From Mauremys mutica (taxonomy: Eukaryota > Chordata > Testudines > Geoemydidae): 64,000 nucleotides of DNA. The position numbers were made by a program, and so were the translations under genes. Every line of letters starts with the position of its first letter. Positions within the stretch are counted from its first letter, which is position 1. Below are positions 27,501-39,700 of the stretch, one piece after another. The notes beneath the pieces were generated by a model. It was not told the origin of the DNA, did no database searches, and saw only the letters and a list, made by a program, of their open reading frames with translations. The DNA lies in contig NC_059082.1 in the NCBI RefSeq assembly GCF_020497125.1, positions 25,504,965-25,568,964 on the forward strand, written 5' to 3'.

Positions 27501-30500
27501 ATGGAGAAGACTATACCAATAAGTGTGTGTGGATAACTACTGGAAAAAACACACCATTCACTCATTTGGGAACAGATGGAGGATGGGAGAGAGTGCCCCA
27601 TTTAGAGTGTTATGAAACCACCAACTCCCCCACAAGAATTGATTAGATTTTCATCTTACTCATTCTGCTTCACATAGCACTTCTGTTTTAGTGTCCTCTT
27701 GTAAAAGGATCAGAAAAATTGTCAATTATATTTCATTACAGATTGAATTACAGGCTGACCAACAATTAAGTTTGTCATTCAATTACCACAAAAATGCAAT
27801 TCTTCATAACTGACACGAAGTTTAAATTTACAGCTTATATTTATTTATTCTAAAATGTAATTTAACTTTATATGTTCTAATCAGTATTTCAAATAAATAC
27901 AATTTTCTTCAGCCAGATAAAACAGTTTCTGCAACTAAAAATAAATAATTTAAAAAAAAATAAAAAATACTTCAGAGGCTCATGACAAGCATTCTTTCCC
28001 CTCCCCAGTTTCCAAGAACAGATCCCTTTGATCTGTCTAGTTCAATTGCTATATATAGCAATCAGGAAACAAAGAATGACATCTAGGGAATCCACTGTGC
28101 AGACTCAAGAAGTTGTTCCATGGGCTCTCACTGGCTGACTGACAGACACTTTTATTGATGTCATCCAGAGAGAGCTGCATATGCTGCAAATGAACCTTTG
28201 CCTGCCAAAAAAGTCATTTCAGTGAGTCTGGCAGTAATTTTTTAATATAGACAGACAAAAATCATAAGCACATATTGATTGGGGTCATCATGTAACGTGT
28301 GTGAGTTCACAAGAACAAGACTTTATTGGAAAGTATATTTTAAGTGTAATGCTCCAAATCTTTCTTCGTAACACGGACAACAATACTACTATTTTACAAA
28401 CACTAATAAACTGTCCTATGTTCTGAAACCTCTATTAAAATTATAACCCAAACACTCTATACTTTTACTCTTAAAAAAAAAAAAAGAAAAAAAGCTTTTA
28501 CTAACATACACTCACCTATCATAGTCACCACTGATCCACTCTGGTAGTGAGGAACTCCTGACTTCTGTCTCAAGCCGAACAGTATGCCCGAAGTATTATT
28601 TGGTACAGCTTGTGGAGAACTCGCAATATAACCCTGATAAGCCATTTTCAAAAGGAGGGAGAGGGGAATTGGGACTTAATCTTTATAAAGCATTTTGAAA
28701 TTTGCATACAAAAAAAATCAATATACAAATGCAACTTACAGTATCATATGCTTGTTTTTTGTAACTACAATTGGATTCAGATAATTTAAACACGTACTCT
28801 GTAAATACTGAAGTTATAATTACCATCTGGCAAAATAATAATATAAATTCTTTAAAACAATTAAAACCTGACCTGGTTCATCTGTGGTTGATTTATCCAG
28901 TGTGTGTGTGCATGTTTACGTTCTGTACTTTTTAGAGAAAGTATGCATACTACTGATTTATTTATCTGAATAAAAACAGAGTTTACTAGCTGATTTATTC
29001 TAAATCTGCTAGGGTTTCTAATTAAGAGGATTTTTTATCTAAGCATTTGCCCACTTTCTTCCTTTCAATTTAAATTTAGAGACTTTACTCATTATTTCCG
29101 CAGCTAGCTAACTGTATTTTAAAGGACACAAATCAGAACCCAATGTAAACTCATAGTAAATAGAAACTTCTTAATACAAACAGAGCAAGATCAGTTATTC
29201 TGGGTTTTTTTAAGTGCCACCTGTTCAAGCACCAATTCAAACCAAGATTCAGAAGCCATAATCAGTACTTAGGTTAGGCAATTCTTTCGTGATCATAAAA
29301 GAAGAATCAATATATCATTAGTATTTTTATAGTGAGCTATGCAATAGTGAAGTTAGTTTAGAGCATTCCAGAAAAGAGCTAATTGTTAATAATTAATGAA
29401 AAACATGAAAATTTCCAGGTGAAGACAACTCATGACACACATAATTTTAGGGTCTTCTTCCAGTTTTTATCCTATTTTCCAGAGCTGAAGTTCTCATTGA
29501 AAGTATACGCCCTCCTAGTACCAATTATAACCTTCAAAACAGAAACCAATAAATATACTGTTTGTGGCTGCATATTCAACAACATAAAAACCTATGCACC
29601 TTAATTCATCCCAATGGGTTATTTCTGAAGCCAACAATAATCACTGAAATTCTAAATGTCTTCTTAGTTATATACCAGAAGCATTCACAAAGTAAACGTG
29701 TCTTAAAATGTTCACATGGTACACCTGCCATGTCATAAGTGCCAATTCATTCAAATGGCCACCACACAAAAACTTTATATAGAATATATGCAATTTCCAG
29801 AAGCAGCATAATGAATTAAGAACAACCAGGTAATAGAGCTAGGTTCATTTTTAGTTTTAACTTAACAACAATGTACAAAAATAGGCCAAAACCCAAATCC
29901 AAGCCTGTCCTCAACTCTTCCTTATCAAGATTGACTTATTTCTCTTTCTCAGCATACCAGTTTCATGCAGATACCTAGATGTATTTTTTCCCCTAGCACA
30001 GAGAGTATTTTTTAAAAAGTTTGTTTCTTTAAAAAGAAAAGAAGCCAAAGGCTCAAAGAGCAGAGTCCACAACCTACTTAGCACTGGATTAAAACTGTGG
30101 GAGAGTACAAAGCAAAATGAGAGCCTTGGTAAGGAGGCTTACCACAACAAGAAGATCATCTGGAAAAGGCACATGACTTGGGTCCCATGTCTCTCCTCTA
30201 GTGACTTGTGCCAGCAGATTTGAAGTATGTTGAAGGTATCCACAAATGGTGCTCTTAGACCTGGATACTAACTACAAATACTTAGCAAACTGATTTCTCT
30301 CCTCTGATGATTTTTCTTTTCTGTGAATAAATGTGTCCTTTTCACCCCTTCCTCCCAACTGGCATGATGAAACTGAAAACTTGACAATGATAACTCCGTT
30401 TTCCAAGTGACTTTCATAGGGTAGACCAGATTTTGATACAAAGATCTCATGAAACACGTCCCATTCACCTTTCCATTCACAAGACAACCCTTTAGCAACT

Positions 30501-33500
30501 ATAGCAATTGTTATATTTTTACTACAAATTTGTACCACTACACTGATTAAGCCTGCTGAAAGAAAGACTAATTAATAGTGCTAAAAACAAATATGGCTTG
30601 TCCAGTTGAGGCCCCCACCAGTGCCAAGACAGATTTCAACAGAATGAGAACACACATCAGTGGGAATCTTTTTCTGTAAATTCCTTCAATGCAGACCCTG
30701 AATAACGCAAAGGAAAAAAAACCCTCAAGTCTTCCTTTCCTCAAATGAACTCCTCATCCAACCTTACCAAATTGAGACTGATCTTTAACAGCAGCTCTGA
30801 AAAAATGAGTTATCCTTTTGGTTATGTTAAAAATATTACTAATGATTTGGGATTAGTTTTCAGAGTTCTTTGACCTGTTCATTATCAAGCTTCAAGGAGG
30901 TGTGGAGGACTGTGCATACTGTCTACACTTGAAAGATGATGGGCCAGATCATCAGCTGATACAATATCTCCACTGAAGTCCTTTATGTCTTAATACAAAT
31001 CAATCATCTGAGTATGGTACCATAGCTCTATATCCACACTTCCAAAATGTTTATGTAGTTATCACCATTATTTTGGACAGAATTAAAGATGCTTTCGTTG
31101 GGATGAATGGTAGCACATGTACATTTCCCAGCACACAATGAAGTTACCTGGCAGGGAGAATGTAGGAAGAGGTGAGATGGATATTCATAGACCATGATAT
31201 CCTCTGAACTGTAGGACAGAATGACAACCCATGAAAATTCCATTTTCAAGTACTCTTTTTGCACAAACTGGTTCAGTCATTTCATATGCAAAATGAATCA
31301 ATGACTTCCAATGCCTTAGAAGTCACAATCTCTATTGGGTAGATATCTCAAAGCATGCTTTAAACACCAGTTTTATGACCTCAGTGAAAGGTCAAGTGCA
31401 AGGTTGATACAAGTTCCTGCATCTGCAAATGCAAAGAACAACCACCACCAGAATTGAATACACGTTGATGTTTACACTTATAATCTGTGTTTGTCATCTT
31501 GAGAACCTGATTTCAGCTAGGATCCCTGCCCACTTCTTAAAGTAAGACAATCTCTACTCAGTGAAGAAACAGGACACACTGATACAAGTTAGTCAGAATG
31601 CACCTCTGCCTCATCACTGAGCCTGTTCTCTGACTTCCCCAAGAACTGAAAGGCCTTACTGGAACCAAACCTCCATCTCAAAACTTGACCATTGAGACAG
31701 GAAGTCTCCCAAAATTACTGTGCTATGGTTGTCATGTCTTTGAAGAAGATTATCCTCCTAACAATCCTCAGGAGTTTGATCCAATATAGCCATAAATCCC
31801 TTATCTCTCAAAGAGCTGGGACTACTGTTGTTGAGTAATCTCCAAAAGGGGGTCTCACACGGAAAGCAAGGTAATTGACAAACTGCTGAGAACTGAAAAT
31901 TTTGAGTCTGGATTCTTCCATAATGAATCTGCAAGGAATTTAACTACCCAACACAAACAGAACACTTTAATTGGTATCCTTGTCTAAAAGAAGAATTTAT
32001 CCTAGATGGCTAAGGGGGGCAGGTGATGGGGAAGAACTGTAGATTTAGCAAATAATCTTAAGAAGGATACCAAATGTTTACATTTTAAAACGTTCATGCT
32101 AGCTGCCTGCACTCAGATACTTTAATGGAGTAAACAGATTTCCCATTCAACAGGGGAATCAGCAACACATTTTAAGATTAATACCAATAAGAGAGGAAAA
32201 AAAACAAGTTTACCAAACACTACCACATATCTAGGGCCTGGTCTATACTACAGAGTTAGGACAACATAAGACAGCTTACATTGACCTAAACTCTGTAAGT
32301 GTCTACACTAAAATGTCACTCCCACCAATGTAACTCGCCCACTACACTGACTTAATAACTCCATCTCTAGGAGAGGCATAGAATCAATATTGATGTAGTT
32401 AGGTTGTCATAGTGTCAGTGTCGACGCTGCGTTGCTTACATCGACTGCTGCTGCCTTTCAGAGACCATCCCACAATGCCCCATGCTGACAGTTAAATTGG
32501 TGCCAATACTCTTGGTGAAGACGCACACCATCAAAACAAGGAGTGTAGTGTGGACATGCAAAAGCAATTTAATTAATGCCATATCTGTGCACTGACATAA
32601 CTTAGGTCAATATCATTTTGTAGTGTAGACCTACCCTAGGTATCACCTTGTTTGCAACTTTTTAAACCTGATATCAAATAATGGCGCTGCAAATTCTAGA
32701 ATACACACTGAAGTCTATTCCCTATACCCAGGCTACTGGACTACCAATTTGTTCACTCAGGCTATATTCTAATTTTTCTACTTTTTTGTTCTAAAATAGT
32801 AGTATTAAACATCCACTTAATTAAACTGCAGAATAATATTAAAATGAAAATTTCAAATCTTAGCATTCTTCTAAGAGTAAATTAAACAATGGAAAACATT
32901 GCAAAGGTTTTTAAAACTATGAGTAATTAATTATTTTTACAATTACAACATATAGAAAATCAAAATTTTACTAAAGCCCAGATCCTGTAAACACTTATGC
33001 AAATGCAGAACTTTGTACACAAAAATACATTGTCCTTGTAATTACTCCTGTGTAAAGTTAACCAGCTGCCAAAGTCTTTGAAAAATTGAGGCCTTAAGCT
33101 TCAAACAAATTGAACAACATCAAACACAGTGTAGTAAAAAGACTATTTAATACTAAAGTTCCTGAAAGGGAACCTATGTGTCATAACATGTTTAGTAAGT
33201 TTCTACAAAAACCACAAGATACTTTGAAACTAAAATTTTGTGAAGTGATGTGAATATACAATAAGCAATATCCACTTTTTGTACTTCATTAATTTAACTA
33301 CAATTAAACCTTGAGCTTTATAAGTTAATAAAAATTTACCTGATTTAATATTACAGGTTGTGCTGTTACTGTAGCCACTGGCCTCGGTACGGGTTGACCC
33401 ATTACAGGAATTGTAATATCTCTTGATACTGGCTCTGTCATTACTGGAACGGTTACAGGTCTGCTAACAGGCTGTGATATTCCAGAATTTGACCCGGGTA

Positions 33501-36500
33501 TCTGCTGAGCTGATAAACATCCAGCAATAGGTCTCTGTAGCGTCTGTGAAGTTCCTGAAACAGTCACTGGTCTAGACAACGGCTGAACGGCTACAGAGCT
33601 AGTTGCAGGTCTGGATACAGACTGAAAGACTGGCGAAACAGTGACAGCACCCGGATTGGATGCAGGAGTTGTATAGTGTTGACTGGCAGGCTTGAATGTA
33701 GTAACTGTACCTGTTACACAGAATTCCAGAATAATCATTACATAGTATTACAGTTGGATGTTTCATTAAGTTTTTTTTTTTTAATTACCATATTAGGACA
33801 ATGTAGTACCTCTACTAGGTGCACCATTCTGTATCCCCGTTCGTGATGAGCTGAGGTTGACTCTGTTCAATATATCTGTTAAAAGTTACATTTGTGTCTT
33901 AATTCCAGTGACAAGTTACAAAAACTGAAGTGAAGTTAAAAGAAAAACAAAAATTAAAAGCAGCAGTCACATTTATTTGTGAAGTTACCACAAGCCAATA
34001 GATTTTTTTCAGTTACAAACTTGAATGCCATTTCTAAAATAAACACCCAATAAAGCAAACTGCATTATCATCCTATTTGTACAAATGAAAAGTTAGAAGT
34101 CTCAAGATCTTTTTCTTGAGAAAGTTAATTCACCAAATCAAGTCAAATTTTAGTTCTCTAGAAATGCAGATAGGAAAGCAAAACTCTCCTACATGGAATC
34201 CGTAAGTGTTTAGCTGTGTTGATTATGTAGACCATTATACAAAAATTTTATGAAGACAATGGAAACAAATAAGAAAAGTGAATACATTCATAAATTATCT
34301 CTTAGAAAAAGTTTCTTGAATTATGAAAAAACATTCCAAAAAGAGGGAGCAAACTCCCTGCTTCCCAACTAATTACTTTGCATTTTGCAATTTAAGACAC
34401 ATCAGGAGGAATAATTTGAACTACTTATTCTAAATTAACTATCAATTTACGAAAAAGATATGATCATCATTGCAGAGAGCTCAATCTCCAACAGAAGTGA
34501 AAAATCCAAAATAATACATTAGGCTGTACAAGGAACAAGATGGAGAGTACTACCAAAATATACAATACCATTATACAATTTAGCAGGATTTATAAAAGGA
34601 TTAGATGTTTATATAACTAACAAGAATATACAGAAGTTAATAAAAATATTTAACTATCAACTTCAGGGCATAAGCCAAACTCTAACTATTAGTAGTCAGA
34701 AGAAGCTTTTCCTGGGTGAAAATTATTCCTCAGCTGCCTACTGCAGAGTTTTTTCCTCTGAAACAACTGGTACTGGCTACTATTAGGGTATGGCTACACT
34801 GGCGATTTGCAGCGCTGGAAAGCCTCTACCAGCGCTGCAATTAGTAAGTGGCCACACCTGCAGGGCACTTCCAGCGCTGCAACTCCCTGGCTGCAGCGCT
34901 GGCCGTACACCTCACTCGGCATGGGGAATAAGGATTCCAGCGCTGGTGCTGCAGCGCTGGTCATCAAGTGTGGCCACACACCAGCGCTGTGATTGGCCTC
35001 CAGGGTATAAGGTGTATCCCAGAATGCTTTTATAAATTACTCTCTTTGTTTTGTTATGCAGCCTCTCTTTGTTTTGTTGTGAACGAGCTCCGATCGGAGC
35101 TCCGTTGCCGCTTATCTAAAAAACAAACAGAGCTCCTGTTTGCTGTGATCATCTGTACCTGGCTGTAAACAATCAGATGAGAGGCAGGCAGGGAGAGTGA
35201 ATGAAACAGCGGGGAGTCGTGTTGGCTGCAGCTGTTTGCAATTAAGAGTTAAGACTAAGGGGTTGGAAACATGTTCTGATTTTTCAAGTCAGGAAGCTAA
35301 ACACACAGTGTTGGCTCCAAAAATCCCCTCTCTCTCTCCCCCCGCTCCCTGTCACACTAGACCCCACTCCACCCCCCTCTTTTGAAAAGCACGTTGCGGC
35401 CACTTGAATGCTGGGATAGCTGCCCATAATGCATCACTCCCAACAGCGCTGCTAATGCTGCAAATGTGGCCACACACCAGCGCTGGTAGCTGTGAGTGTG
35501 GCCACACACCAGCGCTGCTCCTACACAGCTGGATGACCAGCGCTGCAAACTACCAGCGCTGCAAACCGTAAGTGTAGCCATACCCTTAGAGATAGGATAC
35601 AGTAACTCCTCACTTAAAGTCATCCCGGTTAACGTTGTTTCGTTGCTGATCAATTAGGTAACATTCTCGTTTAATGTTGTGCAATGCTCCCTTCTAACTT
35701 CGTCGTTTGGCAGCCTCCTGCTTTGTCCACTGCTTGTAGGAAGAGCAGCCCGTTGCAGCTAGCTGTGGGGGCTTGTAACCAGGGTGGATCGGCAGCCCCC
35801 CATCAGCTCCCCGCTCCCCTAAGTTCCCTGTGCAGCAGCCACCCAGCAGGCTATCAATTGCCGGGCAGTTCAGCTGTCCCTCCCACCACTGCCATGTGCT
35901 GCTCCTGCCCTTTGCCTTGGAGCTGCTCCCCAAGCCTCCTACTTGCTGGGCGAGGGGGGGGGCGTCAGCTAATGTCAGGGTGTCCCCCTCCCCCCTGCTC
36001 CTATACCCCGCTTACCCCTTCTGCATACAGAGCAGGGTGGGGACACGCAGAGGCGGCTCTATGTTTTTTGCCACCCCAAGCACGGCAGTCAGGCAGCCTA
36101 CAGCGGCGTTTCTGTGGGAGGTCCGCCAGTCACATGGAATTGGCGGTGGTTCTGTGGGTGATCTGCCGGTCCCGCATCTTCGGCGCACCCACCGCCGAAT
36201 TGCCGGCGAAGCCGCAGGACCGGCAGACCTCCTGCAGAAACGCCGCCGAAGGCTTCCTGACTGCCACCTTCACAGCGACTGGCAGGCCGCCCCCCCACGG
36301 CTTGCCGCCCCCGGCACACACTTGCTGCGCTGGTGCCTGGAGCCACCCCTGGGGACATGGACAGAGAGAGATAGAGAGAGCTTGGGGCAGCAGCTGCTGT
36401 CTCATCTTCCTGATCCACTTAAAAAGACAATGCACTTAAGAGTGGGTCAGCTTTCTTAAAGAGGAAGTGTGCATTCCTCTCTCCCTACACAAGCGGCAGC

Positions 36501-36701
36501 CCCAGTTTGAGAAACACTGGGCTACATTAACAACAATGTGTTAACCCTTGAGGGCTCAGCCGAGTGCTAGTTCATCATTTAGCAGCAAGGCATTCTCTGG
36601 GAAATATCCCACCCTCTAACTTCACCACCTCAACCAAGCTTCACAATCATCATAGCTGTGAACAGTACTAAATTGTTTAAAACATATACTGTGTGCATAG
36701 A

Positions 36702-36757
<56 letters not shown>

Positions 36758-39700
36758 TAAAAATAAAGAAAAACTGCTGAACTTCAGTTAATTTGTAAAT
36801 TTGACACCATCAGCTCAGGATTAAACAAAGACTGTGAATGGCTAGCCAACTACAAAAGCAGTTTCTCTTCCCTTGGTGTTCACACCTCAACTGCTAGAAG
36901 AGGGCCTCATCCTCCCTGACTGAACTAACCTTGTTATCTCTAGACTGATTCTTGCCTGCATATTTATACCTGCCTCTGGAAATTTCCACATGTGTCTGAC
37001 AAAGTGGGTATTCACCCATGAAAGCTTATGCTCCAATACTTCTGTTAGTCTATAAGGTGCCACAGGACTCTTTGTCGCTTTTTATATAATATATAGTTTT
37101 TTGTCTGGTGAAAAAAATTTCCCTGGAACCTAACCCCCCCATTTACATTAATTCTTACGGGGAAATTAGATTCGCTTAACATTGTTTCCCTTAAAGTTGC
37201 ATTTTTTCAGGAACATAACTACAAGGCTAAGCGAGGCATTACTGTACTAGATGAACCTCTAGTCTGATCCAGTATAGTAATCCATAAGTTTATCATACCA
37301 GTACTCATCTGGATGACATTATTTTATTTGTTTTTTTAAGCAGGTAAAGAGGCAAACCACTCACTAAGAGAGGATATATAGGCTTCCCCTGCCCACAAAA
37401 CCAGCACATATACAAGCACTGTTTGGGAAAAGGTTAAGGAGGGGAAAACATGGTAATTTACTTGCAATGTAACTGTTCCTTGAGACATGGTTCATAGGCG
37501 TATTCCACTCAGGAAACTACGAGCTTCTCCTCATTTTACTGGGAAATCCCCTGTAAAAAGCACCTGCCATATCGAGTGCCAACTGCACTGATGTCTTGGC
37601 CACCAAGCGGCCTTCTGCCAAGAAAGCCCATAACTCCTCCCTTATATCTTCAGGCAGCTTGTCAGTGAACTTCGATACTGCACCCCAGTTTACAAAATCA
37701 TGTTTTGCTAACAATTCCTGCTGGTTTCCTATGCATAGCTGGAGAAAGGAAGCAGCAAATTCATTTGGCTATGATGTAGCTGTGGTGTCATGTAAAACAG
37801 ACTTCTATCTTGAATGGTCCCTTGCATGTCTTCCTCCTTCAACAAGTGTCCATATGGAAAGGTTTAGCCTTCTTAAATCCCTCAAAATTGCATCGTCCAA
37901 CCACATTCTTGGTCAGGCTTGTGCTCTGCTTCCGTCAACCGCAGCTCTATAAACCTTCTGTAAAAGCATACCTGCTTCTGTACTTTGGACATTACCTCAT
38001 CCAACTGCAGCCATCGCGTTCTCAAAAGGTGCAAAACTACAACTTGCCAAGATCATCTAAGTATTTCCTCATTTGTGACAAAAGTCAAACCAACATATCT
38101 TGATACATTGTAACGTTTGACACTGAAAACTATTGTTTCCTCTCCTCCAGTGTTTTTAACAGCCATGTTTCTGCTCCATATAACAGAGTTGTCATTACCG
38201 GTGTGTTGAATACTTGTAAGTTGGTTGTTACACAGACATTCTGCCGGCCAAAGAGGTTTCTGAAGATGCTGAAATGACACAGACAGACGTCTGATCCTAT
38301 GTGTAACTTCTTCAGTTATAGAACCTCCTGCTGTCAACCAACTACCAAGATAGATAAAACTGTTTGCATGTAATGATGCTGAATTGGTAATGTCAGTAGG
38401 CCATTCGTGTCTGTTTTATAGGAGGTACACACAGCTTTGGTTTTATCATCATTGATCTTAAGTCCCATATATTCTGCAGTTTTTTGCAGCTCTTCTAGCA
38501 TTAGTTTTAGTTTGTTGATGGCCTCTCAGGGGGCATGGATCAGCATTCACCTTGCACTCCTCGTCAGTACCTGGCCCGAGCCGGGGACACTAATGATCCA
38601 ACCAGCATACCAAATTCAGTGATGAATCCTGGTCACATGCCACCTGAGACAAGTTCTGCATATGCTAAGAATGGTCTCTGCAAGTAAGATAATATCATCC
38701 ACATACTTAAGATCCTCTAAAGATTAATCTTTAAATTTCACTCCACCTACTTTGGGCTCAATCAGCTTCGTCATCAGATAGTCTATTAGAACTATAAACA
38801 CGTGGTACACATACCCTGTGGGGTACGCAGTGGACTTCCAGGTGGTACATCAACTCATCTAGATATTTGCCCAGTTTTATAACAGGCTATATAAAAAGCA
38901 CTAGCGAAATCAGAACAAATTAGTATTTCATACAGCCAAAATGAGAAAGTAAGCAATTTTTCAGAAATAGTGTTCTGTGACACTTTTGTATTTTTATGTC
39001 TGATTTTGTAAGCAAGTAGCTTTTAAGTGAGGTGAAACTTCGAGTACACAAGACAAATCAGACTCCTGAAAAGGATACAGTAGTCTGGAAAGGGTGAGAA
39101 CCACTGCTATAAACAACACAGGTGAGAGAATGTGTCCCTGGCATATTCTTGATTCTACTGAAAACCAGTTTATAATACAACAATTGACTCTCACAGAGGT
39201 AAATGTATTGCAACACAGTTCTTCCACCAGGCACACTAAGTCCTCAGGCACTCCAGATTCATAGCAGTACCCACAGTGCTGATTCACGCACTGAGTCAAA
39301 AGTAACTGCAAAGTCTATAAATGCGGTATTAAACTTCCCTTTGTTTCTGTAATCATTTTTCCATTAACATTCTGCACAGCATATATAAGCCTGTACAGAA
39401 TCCATACTAGCTGTCTCTCATTTTTGGGCTGAGACAGTATTTCAGTTGGTTCAGTAGTATAATCACAAACATCTTCTCTGGGACTAAGAGCAGTGTTATT
39501 CCCTTATAGTCTGAGCAAACTGATCCCTCTCCTTTTTGAGGGATGATATAGCCCCTCTTCTAATCTTCTGGAATATGACTGGTTTCCTAAACTTTTAAGA
39601 CAGCTCCATGAAACTAGTAACCTAAACCCAGGCCACCACTCTTTAGGAGTTCTGATGAAATATTGTCAAGACCAGTTGATTCACCATTTGGTAAATGTTT

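Larger units (their letters stand above)
35598..37245. mobile_element. mariner-like element with nested insertions
   Basis: Inverted ends TACAGTAACTCCTCACTTA and TACAGTAATGCCTCGCTTA. It is interrupted by a hAT-type MITE (36048-36351), a hAT-like end (about 36465-36519), a compound microsatellite (36702-36757) and a PLE fragment (36762-37085). The long open frames (251 and 209 codons at 35684-36459) cross element borders and show no known domain, so I do not treat them as genes. Confidence 0.55.

Noticed and set aside
35684..36459. Overlapping open frames of 251 and 209 codons
   Set aside because: They cross the border of a hAT MITE with its own TSD, lie in GC-rich repeat sequence and show no domain.
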